A DNA stretch of 64,000 bases. It comes from Streptomyces tropicalis. GTDB lineage: Bacteria; Actinomycetota; Actinomycetes; Streptomycetales; Streptomycetaceae. Under the pieces are notes generated by a model. That model searched no databases. It was not told the origin of the DNA and saw only the letters and a program-made list of their open reading frames with translations. Location of the stretch: positions 186,001 to 250,000 of the forward strand of contig NZ_JARJBB010000006.1 in the NCBI RefSeq assembly GCF_029269835.1, given 5' to 3'. A program made the position numbers and the translations under genes. Shown in pieces: positions 28,726 through 35,357 of this stretch (the first letter of the stretch is position 1; each line of letters starts with the position of its first letter).

Positions 28726-31199
28726 GCACGGAGCCGGAGACCACGGAGGAGACCGGTCCGGGGACCCCGGACCCCGCGTCGGGGGACGCGGCCCCGGACG
28801 CTCCCGCGGCCACGGGCGGCCACGACACCGGGACGGGGGCCGCGACGGACCCCGCGGAAGGGGCGGATGGGGGCGGCCGGGAGGCCCCGGAGCCGTCCGG
28901 CGCGGCCCCCGTCCCGGCGGACGGGGACGGCGCGGCCGGGGAGTCGGGCGGCCCGGGTGACGGGGGCACCGCGGCGGTCGGCGGGACGGCGAACGGGGCG
29001 GCGGACCGCGACACGGCGGACGGCGGGACCCCGGACGCCGGGACCGCGGGCGGTGGGGAGGGCGCGGCCGACGCCGCCGGACAGGAGGGAACAGGCGGTG
29101 ACGGCGGGCCGTCGGAGGCCGAGGCGGAGCTCGCCGCACAGCGGGCCGAACGGGAGCGGATCGCCCGGCGCAGGGCCTCCCGGGCCGCGCCCATCGACAG
29201 CGGGGCCAAACTGAGCGGCACCGCCGCCGACCTCCTCGCTGCGGTCCGGGCCGTGGAGGGCGGGGCGCAGCCCACGGCCACGGTGTTCGCCGAGCCGGAG
29301 CCCGCCCCGCGCCGCCCCGCCCCGGAGCCGGTGCGACGCCCCGCGCCGCAGCCCGCCGCGGTTCCCGGGGCGGAGCCGGCCGCGGCCGCACCGGAGGCCG
29401 TCCGCTCCGTGCGCGACGTGCTGGCCGAGGGCGGCGCGCCCGAGTCGCTCGCTCCCCAGGCCGCGGCGCTGCTCGGCGAGGGGGCACGGGACCTGCTGCG
29501 GGCCGACCCCTGGCAGTTGCTGCGCGTCGCCGGGGTGCGGCCGGAGCAGGCCGACGGGTTCGCCCGCGCCCTGCTCGGCGACGAGTGCGGCCCGGGCGAC
29601 GAGCGGCGCGGCCGCGCCGTCACCGTCTGGCTCCTCGAGCAGGCGGCCCTGGCCGGGCACACCGCACTGGAGGCGTCCGCCCTCACCGCCGCGCTGACCC
29701 GTCAGGGCGTGCCCGACCCGGACGCGGCCCTGGGCGGCGCCCTGGAGGAGGGCGACGCGCTGGTCTTCCAGGACGCCCTGACGGAGCCGGGGGCGGCGCC
29801 CCGGCGGACCGCGCCCGCGGACGGGACGGCGGACGGGGACGGCGAGGACGAGCGCCCGGTGCGTGTCCTCGTCGGTCTGGAGCGGTATGCGCTGGCCGAG
29901 GAGAGCCTCGCCGACGGACTGGCCCGGCTCGTCGGCTCGGTGCCGAAGGACGACGGCCCGGCCGGGGCGTGGGAGCGCGCCGCCGAGACGGCCCGCGGCT
30001 CCGCCGGTGAGCTGATCCGCGCGGTCGCGGGCCACGGACTGGTGCTGCACACCGGCGGCGCGGCGGCCCGCGACGAACCGGCCCGGCTGGTGCACGCCGC
30101 CCGTGGCCTCGGCCTGCGGGCCTGGGCCGCCACGCACGGCCCGCTCGGCCGCGCCGAGTTCGCGGCACAGCAGACACCGGGAGTGCAGGACGCAGGGGAG
30201 GCGCAGGCGGCGCAGGGCGCGGCGGGCGCGGGGCCGGTGGAGCCGCCGGTCGCCACGGTCGCCGGGCTCCTGTCCGGCGCCGAGGGGCCGGGCCGGGACA
30301 CCGACGGCGCGCTCGCCCTCGATCTGCTCGTGGTGCTCGACGCCCCGCAGCTGGACGTCGAGACGGCGGCGCTGCTGGTGGAGTCACTGCCCGACGGGGC
30401 CCGGCTCGTGCTGTCGGGTGATCCTGCCGTGCTGTGGTCCGCGGGCCCCGGGCGGGTCTTCGCGGACCTGCTCGCGACCCGGGTGTGCCCGCAGATCGCC
30501 TCGCGGACGCCGGACCCGGGCCCGCTGGGCGAGCTGGTGTCCGGCATCGGCGTCGGCGAGCTGGCCCAGGTGGATGCGCCCGGCAAGGAGATCGTGATCG
30601 TCCCGGTGCGGGACGCGGGCGAGGCCGTGCACCGGACCGTGCAGCTCGTGGCGGACTCGGTCCCCCGGGCGATCGGGGTGCCCGCGGAGCAGACGGTGGT
30701 CATCACCCCCGGTCACGCGGGCGCCGCGGGCACCCGGGCGCTGAACGCGGCGCTGAAGGAGCGGCTCAACCCCGGTCCCGGCCGCTTCGGCGGCTTCGAT
30801 CCCGGTGACCGTGTCGCCTACTCCCCCGCTCCCGGCCTTACGGTGCCGGGGCGGGTGGTGGGAGCCGACGCCGAGGGGCTGCACCTGTCGTGCCCGGGTG
30901 CCGAGGTCGTCGTGCCGCGGGAGCACGTCGAGCGGTGCGTGCGGCACGGGTGGGCGCTGACGGCGCATCAGGCGGTGGGCGGGCGCTGGCCGGCGGCGGT
31001 CGTGGTGCTGCCGGGCGACGCGTCGCAGGCGCTCAGCCGGCCCTGGGTCTACACCGCGTTCACCCGGGCGGGCCGCCATCTGTCCGTGGTGCACGGCGTC
31101 GAGCAGGCGCTGCCGCGGGCGGTGGCGGAGGTACCGGCCGCACCGCGCACCACCCGGCTGCCCACGCTGCTCGCCCCGCACGTGGCGCCGTCGGGCTGA
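28722..31199 (+). CDS. RecD2-like protein with degenerate helicase ATPase motifs
   Basis: 825 residues. Residues 1-225 are Ala/Gly/Pro-rich and probably disordered. Residues about 225-400 resemble the helix-hairpin-helix bundle of RecD2 (DVLAEGGAPESLAPQAAALLGEGARDLL, WQLLRVAGVRPEQADGFARALLG). The rest follows the RecD2 motor order, but the P-loop position reads HTGGAAARDEP near residue 440 instead of GGPGTGKT. The Walker B position reads VVLDAPQLD near 540 instead of VVDEASMVD. GDPAVLWSAGPGRVFADLL and LTAHQAVGG...VYTAFTRAGRHLSVVHG keep the later motifs. I infer a DNA- or protein-binding pseudo-helicase that has lost ATP hydrolysis. It is translationally coupled to the aldo/keto reductase. Confidence 0.75.
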   Translation: MSTEPETTEETGPGTPDPASGDAAPDAPAATGGHDTGTGAATDPAEGADGGGREAPEPSGAAPVPADGDGAAGESGGPGDGGTAAVGGTANGAADRDTADGGTPDAGTAGGGEGAADAAGQEGTGGDGGPSEAEAELAAQRAERERIARRRASRAAPIDSGAKLSGTAADLLAAVRAVEGGAQPTATVFAEPEPAPRRPAPEPVRRPAPQPAAVPGAEPAAAAPEAVRSVRDVLAEGGAPESLAPQAAALLGEGARDLLRADPWQLLRVAGVRPEQADGFARALLGDECGPGDERRGRAVTVWLLEQAALAGHTALEASALTAALTRQGVPDPDAALGGALEEGDALVFQDALTEPGAAPRRTAPADGTADGDGEDERPVRVLVGLERYALAEESLADGLARLVGSVPKDDGPAGAWERAAETARGSAGELIRAVAGHGLVLHTGGAAARDEPARLVHAARGLGLRAWAATHGPLGRAEFAAQQTPGVQDAGEAQAAQGAAGAGPVEPPVATVAGLLSGAEGPGRDTDGALALDLLVVLDAPQLDVETAALLVESLPDGARLVLSGDPAVLWSAGPGRVFADLLATRVCPQIASRTPDPGPLGELVSGIGVGELAQVDAPGKEIVIVPVRDAGEAVHRTVQLVADSVPRAIGVPAEQTVVITPGHAGAAGTRALNAALKERLNPGPGRFGGFDPGDRVAYSPAPGLTVPGRVVGADAEGLHLSCPGAEVVVPREHVERCVRHGWALTAHQAVGGRWPAAVVVLPGDASQALSRPWVYTAFTRAGRHLSVVHGVEQALPRAVAEVPAAPRTTRLPTLLAPHVAPSG

Positions 31200-31233
31200 G
31201 CGGCGGCCGCTCCGCGCGGCGCCGGGCGGCGGC

Positions 31234-31263
31234 GCTCCCGGCCGTACGGTTCCGGCCGGGAGC
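31234..31263. terminator. Bidirectional terminator hairpin
   Basis: An 11-bp stem (31234-31244 with 31253-31263) and an eight-base loop, between convergent stops at 31199 and 31333. Confidence 0.65.
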
Positions 31264-31332
31264 CCCACGCGGGACGCGGGCAGCGGTGTCCGGCCTTCCG
31301 GGCGGGCGTGTGCTGCCGCCCGCCCGGCCCGG

Positions 31333-32043
31333 TCAGCGGTCGGCGTCGATCGCCTCCAGTTCGTCGTCCCCGTCGAGAGCGGAGTCCAGCTCGTCGTCCT
31401 CGTGCTCCGCGTCGTCGTCCTCGTCCTCGTCGAGGTCCTCGTCGAAGACCGCGCTGACGTCGAAGCGGCACACCACCCGCTCGGTGTCGACCTGGTCGAA
31501 GGGCGCTTCGAGCCAGTCGCCCGGGTCCGCGGGCTCGTCGGCCGCGGTGACCCAGAGCGTGGAGTCGCCCTCCTCCAGCCCGAACTCCTTGTGCCGGGAG
31601 GCGATCTCGTCCGCCTCGAACTCGCCGAAGAGGATGCCGAGGGCCCCGTGCACGGTGCTCGAGGCCTCCTCGCCGCCCGCCGGGGCGCCGTCGGAGTCGG
31701 CCGCCTCCACCCGTTGCGCCTGGGCCCTCAGCCGCTGCGGCTCGCCGACGACGTAGTCGCGGCGGACGAGCACGCTGATGGCGTGCGGCTCGTCGGGGCC
31801 CGTGTACGGGGGCAGCGAGTCCTCGCCGGGGATCTCGAAGGGAGTGACTTCGTCGTAGCGGTCGTAGAGCAGTTCGTCGTACGTCTCCGCGGCCGCGGCC
31901 AGCTGGTTGAACGCCTCGTAGACAGCCGGGTCGTCCTCCCCCGACCTGCGTTCGACCGCGGCCAGGTGGCGGTCGAGCGCGGTCTTGACCGCCTCGGCGG
32001 CGGCGCGTACCTCGGCAGCGGTGGGCTGCGCAGCATCAGACAT
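31333..32043 (-). CDS. Conserved hypothetical acidic protein
   Basis: 236 residues from ATG 32043 (MSDAAQPTAAEVRAAAEAV). The N-terminal half is helical with regular charge (VYEAFNQLAAAAETYDELLYDRYDEVTPFEIP). The C-terminal 45 residues are almost purely Asp/Glu (FDEDLDEDEDDDAEHEDDE), a polyanionic tail. No cysteines suggest a metal site, and no signal peptide or membrane segment is visible. I do not recognise a functional family. It is divergent from the small DUF5703 gene across 47 bases. Confidence 0.75.
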   Translation of the reverse strand: MSDAAQPTAAEVRAAAEAVKTALDRHLAAVERRSGEDDPAVYEAFNQLAAAAETYDELLYDRYDEVTPFEIPGEDSLPPYTGPDEPHAISVLVRRDYVVGEPQRLRAQAQRVEAADSDGAPAGGEEASSTVHGALGILFGEFEADEIASRHKEFGLEEGDSTLWVTAADEPADPGDWLEAPFDQVDTERVVCRFDVSAVFDEDLDEDEDDDAEHEDDELDSALDGDDELEAIDADR

Positions 32044-32090
32044 AGTGCAGACGCTATCCGTACCGAGGCCCAGGCCGCACAATAGATGCG

Positions 32091-32279
32091 ATGCCGGAAT
32101 ACGAATTTGTCGACGTGTATGTACCCCGCGGGGTCTCCCGCAAGGAGACGACGCGCCTGTTGACGGACCACGCCGAGTACGGGCACTGGGAGCTGTACCG
32201 CCTCAGTCTGATGCGGGACGGCAGCCGCAGGGTGCGGTTGCGCCGGCGGATCATCCGCCAGGTCCGCGCCACCTGGTGA
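32091..32279 (+). CDS. Small conserved protein, DUF5703 family
   Basis: 62 residues, MPEYEFVDVYVPRGVSRKETTRLL..., ending in a strongly basic stretch (RVRLRRRIIRQVRATW). The family is small, widespread in actinobacteria and of unknown function. No ribosome site precedes the ATG; the bases immediately upstream (CACAATAGATGCG) allow a leaderless message. It is followed by a bidirectional terminator. Confidence 0.85.
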   Translation: MPEYEFVDVYVPRGVSRKETTRLLTDHAEYGHWELYRLSLMRDGSRRVRLRRRIIRQVRATW

Positions 32280-32300
32280 GCCGGACGGTCCGGTGACGAC

Positions 32301-32328
32301 AGCGGGCCCCGCCGACGCGGGGCCCGCT
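32301..32328. terminator. Bidirectional terminator between the DUF5703 gene and chpC
   Basis: An 11-bp perfect inner stem (32301-32311 with 32318-32328) is flanked by outer arms GACGGTC (32284-32290) and GACCGTC (32331-32337). It lies between convergent genes. Confidence 0.75.
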
Positions 32329-32355
32329 TCGACCGTCTGCGGCCGCGGCCGGGAT

Positions 32356-33162
32356 CTAGGACCGCCGCGCCTTGCGGTACAGCACGGCGCCGGCCAGCAG
32401 GGCACCCGCGCTCGCCGGCAGGACGGCGCCCATCGGCACGTCGCTGCCGGTGTGGGCGAGCTGGGCGGTGCTCCGCGGTGCGCTCACGGACTGGGCACCC
32501 GGCTGGCTGACGTGGGCCGAGCCTCCCGGTGTCCCGCTGCCCTTGCCGGGCGGGGTGGCCGGCGTACCCGGGTGGCCGGGGGTGCCGGGGTTGCCCGGGG
32601 TGCCGGGGTTCCCCGGATGACCGGGGTGGCCGGGCGTGCCGGGGTTCCCCGGGTGACCGGGGTGGCACGGGTGCCCGGGACGACCCGGGTGGCCGGGCGT
32701 ACGCGGGGTGGCGTGGCTGCCCCCGTTGCCGCAGTCGTTGCCCGCGGCGGGGTTGCCCACGCCGACGACGTCGACGCTGTTGCCGCACACGTTGACCGGC
32801 ACGTCGATCGGGACCTGGACGTGGTTGCCGGAGCCGACGCCCGGCGAGCCGCTCGTGCGGCCGCCGGCGTGCGCGCCGCCGTGGCCGGAGTCGCCGGACC
32901 CCCCGGAGGAGCCGTGGCTCCCGTGGTTGACGCAGGTGTTGCCCATCGCCGGGTTGAGCAGCCCGACGACGTCGACCGTGTTGCCGCACAGGTTGACCGG
33001 CACGTGCACCGGCGCCTGCACGGTGTTGCCGGACAGTACGCCCGGCGAACCGGACGCGGCGCCGTACGCGCCCGCGTCGGCGTGGGCGTAGCCGCTCGCC
33101 GCGGCGAGCACGCCGGTGGCGGCGGCCATGGTCATCAGGCCCTTGCGGGTGACCTGTCGCAT
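32356..33162 (-). CDS. chpC: Long chaplin with two chaplin domains, collagen-like linker and sortase signal
   Basis: Cell-wall-anchored chaplin, 268 residues. A signal peptide ends near residue 27 (AHADAG). Chaplin domain 1 (residues about 38-80, Cys59 and Cys77) and domain 2 (about 105-145, Cys126 and Cys144) share SPGVxSGN and VPVNxCGNxVDVVG. Residues 155-203 are a collagen-like run of Pro-Gly-X triplets, interrupted by one Cys (Cys166). The C-terminus has sortase signal LAHTG (235-239), a membrane helix and basic tail RKARRS. Chaplins assemble into amyloid-like surface films that allow aerial hyphae to form. Its location next to a short chaplin matches chpC-chpH (SCO1674-SCO1675) of S. coelicolor as I recall it. 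Confidence 0.92.
   Translation of the reverse strand: MRQVTRKGLMTMAAATGVLAAASGYAHADAGAYGAASGSPGVLSGNTVQAPVHVPVNLCGNTVDVVGLLNPAMGNTCVNHGSHGSSGGSGDSGHGGAHAGGRTSGSPGVGSGNHVQVPIDVPVNVCGNSVDVVGVGNPAAGNDCGNGGSHATPRTPGHPGRPGHPCHPGHPGNPGTPGHPGHPGNPGTPGNPGTPGHPGTPATPPGKGSGTPGGSAHVSQPGAQSVSAPRSTAQLAHTGSDVPMGAVLPASAGALLAGAVLYRKARRS
32554..32700 (-). repeat. Collagen-like triplet repeat within chpC
   Basis: About 16 near-perfect Pro-Gly-X triplets (X is His, Asn, Thr or Arg) encoded by imperfect nine-base repeats such as CCCGGGCAC-type units. They form the wall-spanning linker between the second chaplin domain and the sorting signal. Confidence 0.8.
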
Positions 33163-33347
33163 GGTGATGAAATCCCTGCCTTCGACTTTCTCGAACCTTC
33201 CGGAAACGCGCGTCGCACCCTGATGAAAGACGTAGCGTTGCGCGCACAGACCGGGCGGCCCCGGAGCGCATGGCGCGCGCTCCGGGGCCGACCGGTTCAG
33301 ACCCCCCACGGAGTCGATGGAGTCAGACCCTCACGGGGCGCACCACG

Positions 33348-33581
33348 TCAGTGGTTGATGCAGGTGTTGCCGAAGGCGGGGTTCAGGAGCCCGATCACGT
33401 TGACCGTGTTGCCGCACACGTTGACCGGCACGTGCACGGGGACCTGAATGACGTTGCCGGAGGCGACGCCGGGGGAACCCGCGGCGGCACCCTGGGCACC
33501 GGAGTCGGCGACGGCCAGGCCCGCGCCTGCGAGAACGAGTCCACCCGTGACAGCGGCGGCGGCGACGACCTTCTTGATCAT
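33348..33581 (-). CDS. chpH: Short chaplin ChpH
   Basis: Secreted 77-residue chaplin. The signal peptide of about 25 residues (MIKKVVAAAAVTGGLVLAGAG...AVA) is followed by one chaplin domain SPGVASGNVIQVPVHVPVNVCGNTVNVIG...FGNTCINH, with the two conserved cysteines (56 and 74) that form a disulfide. Mature short chaplins assemble into amyloid fibrils at the air-water interface. Strong ribosome site GAGGAGGAATA before ATG 33581. The upstream RNA can fold over that site (see the regulatory entry at 33583-33652). chpC follows in the same direction 185 bases downstream, with its own ribosome site. Confidence 0.95.
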   Translation of the reverse strand: MIKKVVAAAAVTGGLVLAGAGLAVADSGAQGAAAGSPGVASGNVIQVPVHVPVNVCGNTVNVIGLLNPAFGNTCINH

Positions 33582-33582
33582 T

Positions 33583-33652
33583 ATTCCTCCTCGTTGACAA
33601 AAGCGATCTCGTCTTACTGATCGCGATACCTGTAACGAGGAGGGAGTAATGG
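33583..33652 (-). promoter_or_regulatory. Potential ribosome-site-sequestering structure upstream of chpH
   Basis: In the chpH message, the segment ATTACTCCCTCCTCGTT can pair with AACGAGGAGGAATAAT, which contains the chpH Shine-Dalgarno sequence and start codon. About 15 pairs form, with one mismatch and one bulged C. The enclosed loop has its own hairpin, GCGATC (33619-33624 read backwards) with GATCGC (33603-33608). This applies only if transcription starts upstream of about 33652. Confidence 0.45.
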
Positions 33653-33690
33653 AGCTACGAGCTTATCGTCGCATTCACCCGTCCCGGTGA
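33649..33690 (+). CDS. Possible 13-codon mini-ORF opposite the chpH leader
   Basis: ATG 33649 is preceded by CGAGGAGGGAGTA, a strong ribosome site, and encodes MELRAYRRIHPSR before TGA. The site is the complement arm of the chpH leader hairpin, so the ribosome match may be a by-product of that inverted repeat. No downstream gene on this strand would be controlled by it. Treat as speculative. Confidence 0.2.
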   Translation: MELRAYRRIHPSR

Positions 33691-33740
33691 TCTCCGCACA
33701 CGCGGCCGATTACCGGGACGGGAGGGGCGGGCGAGCGGGG

Positions 33741-35066
33741 TCAGGAGAGGTCGAGGAAGCGGTCGAGCACGCGCACGCCGAACTTCAGGCCCTCGACCGG
33801 GACCCGCTCGTCGACGCCGTGGAACATGCCGGCGAAGTCCAGCTCCGGCGGCAGCTTCAGCGGCGCGAAGCCGAAGCCCCGGATGCCCAGGTCGTCGAAG
33901 GACTTGGCGTCCGTGCCGCCCGAGAGCATGTACGGAACGGCCTTGGCGGACGGGTCCTCGGCCAGCAGCGCGGACTGCATCGCCGCCACCAGCGGCCCGT
34001 CGAAGGTGGTCTCCACCGCCTTGTCGGAGTGCACGTCCTCGCGCCGGACCGAGGGTCCGAGGATCCGGTCCACGTCGGCGAGGAACTCCTCCTCGTGGCC
34101 GGGCAGGAACCGGCCGTCGACGTGCGCCGTGGCCTCGCCGGGGATGACGTTGACCTTGTAACCGGCGCCCAGCTGGGTGGGGTTGGCCGTGTTGCGCAGG
34201 GTCGCGCCGATGAGCTTGGCGATGCCGCCCAGCTTGGCGAGGGTGCTCTCCATGTCGTCCGCGTCCAGCTCGATGCCGAGCGCGTCGCCGAGCTCGTCGA
34301 GGAAGGCGCGGGTGGTCTTGGTGACCCGTACCGGGAAGGTGTGCCGCCCCAGCCGCGCCACGGCCTCGGACAGCTCGGTGATCGCGTTGTCCCGGTGGAC
34401 CATCGACCCGTGCCCGGCCGTGCCGGCCACGGTCAGCTTCATCCAGTGCATGCCCTTCTCGGCCGTCTGGATCAGGTAGAGCCGCCGCTGCTCGCTGACG
34501 GTGAAGGAGAAGCCTCCGACCTCGCTGATCGCCTCGGTGACGCCCTCGAACAGCTCGGGGTGGCGGTCGACCAGGTGGCGGGCACCGTACGTGCCGCCCG
34601 CCTCCTCGTCGGCGAGGAAGGCCACGACGACGTCCCGCGGGGGCCTGCGGCCGCTGCGCAGCCGGTCCCGGACCACCGCGAGGGTCATCGCGTCCATGTC
34701 CTTCATGTCGACGGCGCCGCGGCCCCACACGCACCCGTCGGCGACCTCACCGGAGAAGGGGTGGTGCGTCCAGTCGTCGGCGTTGGCCGGGACGACGTCG
34801 GTGTGGCCATGGATGAGCAGTGCCGGCCGCGAGGGGTCCTCGCCCTCGATGCGGGCCACGGTGGAGGCCCGGCCCGGGTGGGACTCGAAGATGCGTGGTT
34901 CGAGCCCCACCTCGGCGAGCTTCTCGGCGACGTACTCGGCGGCCTTGCGCTCGCCCGGACCCGAGTGGTCGCCGTAGTTGCTGGTGTCGATCTGGATCAA
35001 CTCGCGGCAGAGGTCCACCACCTCGTCCTCGCCGGTGACGCCCCTGGCCGTGCCCGTCTCGCTCAC
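33741..35066 (-). CDS. M20/M25/M40 family metallopeptidase
   Basis: Cytoplasmic di-zinc amino/dipeptidase-like enzyme, 441 residues. Metal ligands: His in LLIHGHTDVVP with Asp two residues on, the bridging Asp in VWGRGAVDMKDMDA, and Glu-Glu in AFLADEEAGGTYGARHLV. A Gly/Ser-rich segment (YMLSGGTDAKSFDDLGI) and the C-terminal HGVDERV complete the fold. The GTG start at 35066 (VSETGTARGVTGED) has GGGAGGAAG ahead. Family members hydrolyse dipeptides or N-acyl amino acids; the substrate here is unknown. It precedes chpH on the same strand. Confidence 0.92.
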   Translation of the reverse strand: MSETGTARGVTGEDEVVDLCRELIQIDTSNYGDHSGPGERKAAEYVAEKLAEVGLEPRIFESHPGRASTVARIEGEDPSRPALLIHGHTDVVPANADDWTHHPFSGEVADGCVWGRGAVDMKDMDAMTLAVVRDRLRSGRRPPRDVVVAFLADEEAGGTYGARHLVDRHPELFEGVTEAISEVGGFSFTVSEQRRLYLIQTAEKGMHWMKLTVAGTAGHGSMVHRDNAITELSEAVARLGRHTFPVRVTKTTRAFLDELGDALGIELDADDMESTLAKLGGIAKLIGATLRNTANPTQLGAGYKVNVIPGEATAHVDGRFLPGHEEEFLADVDRILGPSVRREDVHSDKAVETTFDGPLVAAMQSALLAEDPSAKAVPYMLSGGTDAKSFDDLGIRGFGFAPLKLPPELDFAGMFHGVDERVPVEGLKFGVRVLDRFLDLS

Positions 35067-35220
35067 GCTGCTTCCTCCCGCTCGGTGCCGGTGGCCCACC
35101 TCGGGTGCCGGTGGTCCTCCTCATCCTCCCTCTCCCCGGGCGCCGCCCCAAGACGGCCCCCGCCCCGTCACGTGCCGTTCATCCGCAGGCGGGGGTGATC
35201 AGGGCACCTCGAAAGCCTGG

Positions 35221-35226
35221 TAATGT
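35221..35226 (+). promoter_or_regulatory. Candidate -10 box of tRNA-Leu
   Basis: TAATGT (35221-35226) lies 44 bases ahead of the mature tRNA. No good -35 hexamer is visible at the expected spacing, so this is tentative. Confidence 0.3.
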
Positions 35227-35269
35227 TTCCTTCGTCGCCGCGGGGAGGACCGCGCACGACAGACACCTT

Positions 35270-35357
35270 GTCCGGGTGGCGGAATGGCAGACGCGCTAGC
35301 TTGAGGTGCTAGTGCCCTTTATCGGGCGTGGGGGTTCAAGTCCCCCCTCGGACACCA
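35270..35357 (+). tRNA. tRNA-Leu (anticodon GAG)
   Basis: An 88-base class II tRNA including an encoded CCA end. Acceptor GTCCGGG pairs with CTCGGAC. The anticodon stem CTAGC/GCTAG encloses loop TTGAGGT, giving anticodon GAG for CTC codons. The long variable arm (TGCCCTTTATCGGGCG) and T-arm GGGGGTTCAAGTCCCCC are standard for leucine tRNAs. The last codons of the exporter gene run through it on the opposite strand. Confidence 0.97.

Noticed and set aside
32554..32700. Regular short repeats that might look like a CRISPR or tandem array
   Set aside because: They are in-frame Pro-Gly-X codons of the chaplin linker, with no spacers and no cas genes nearby.
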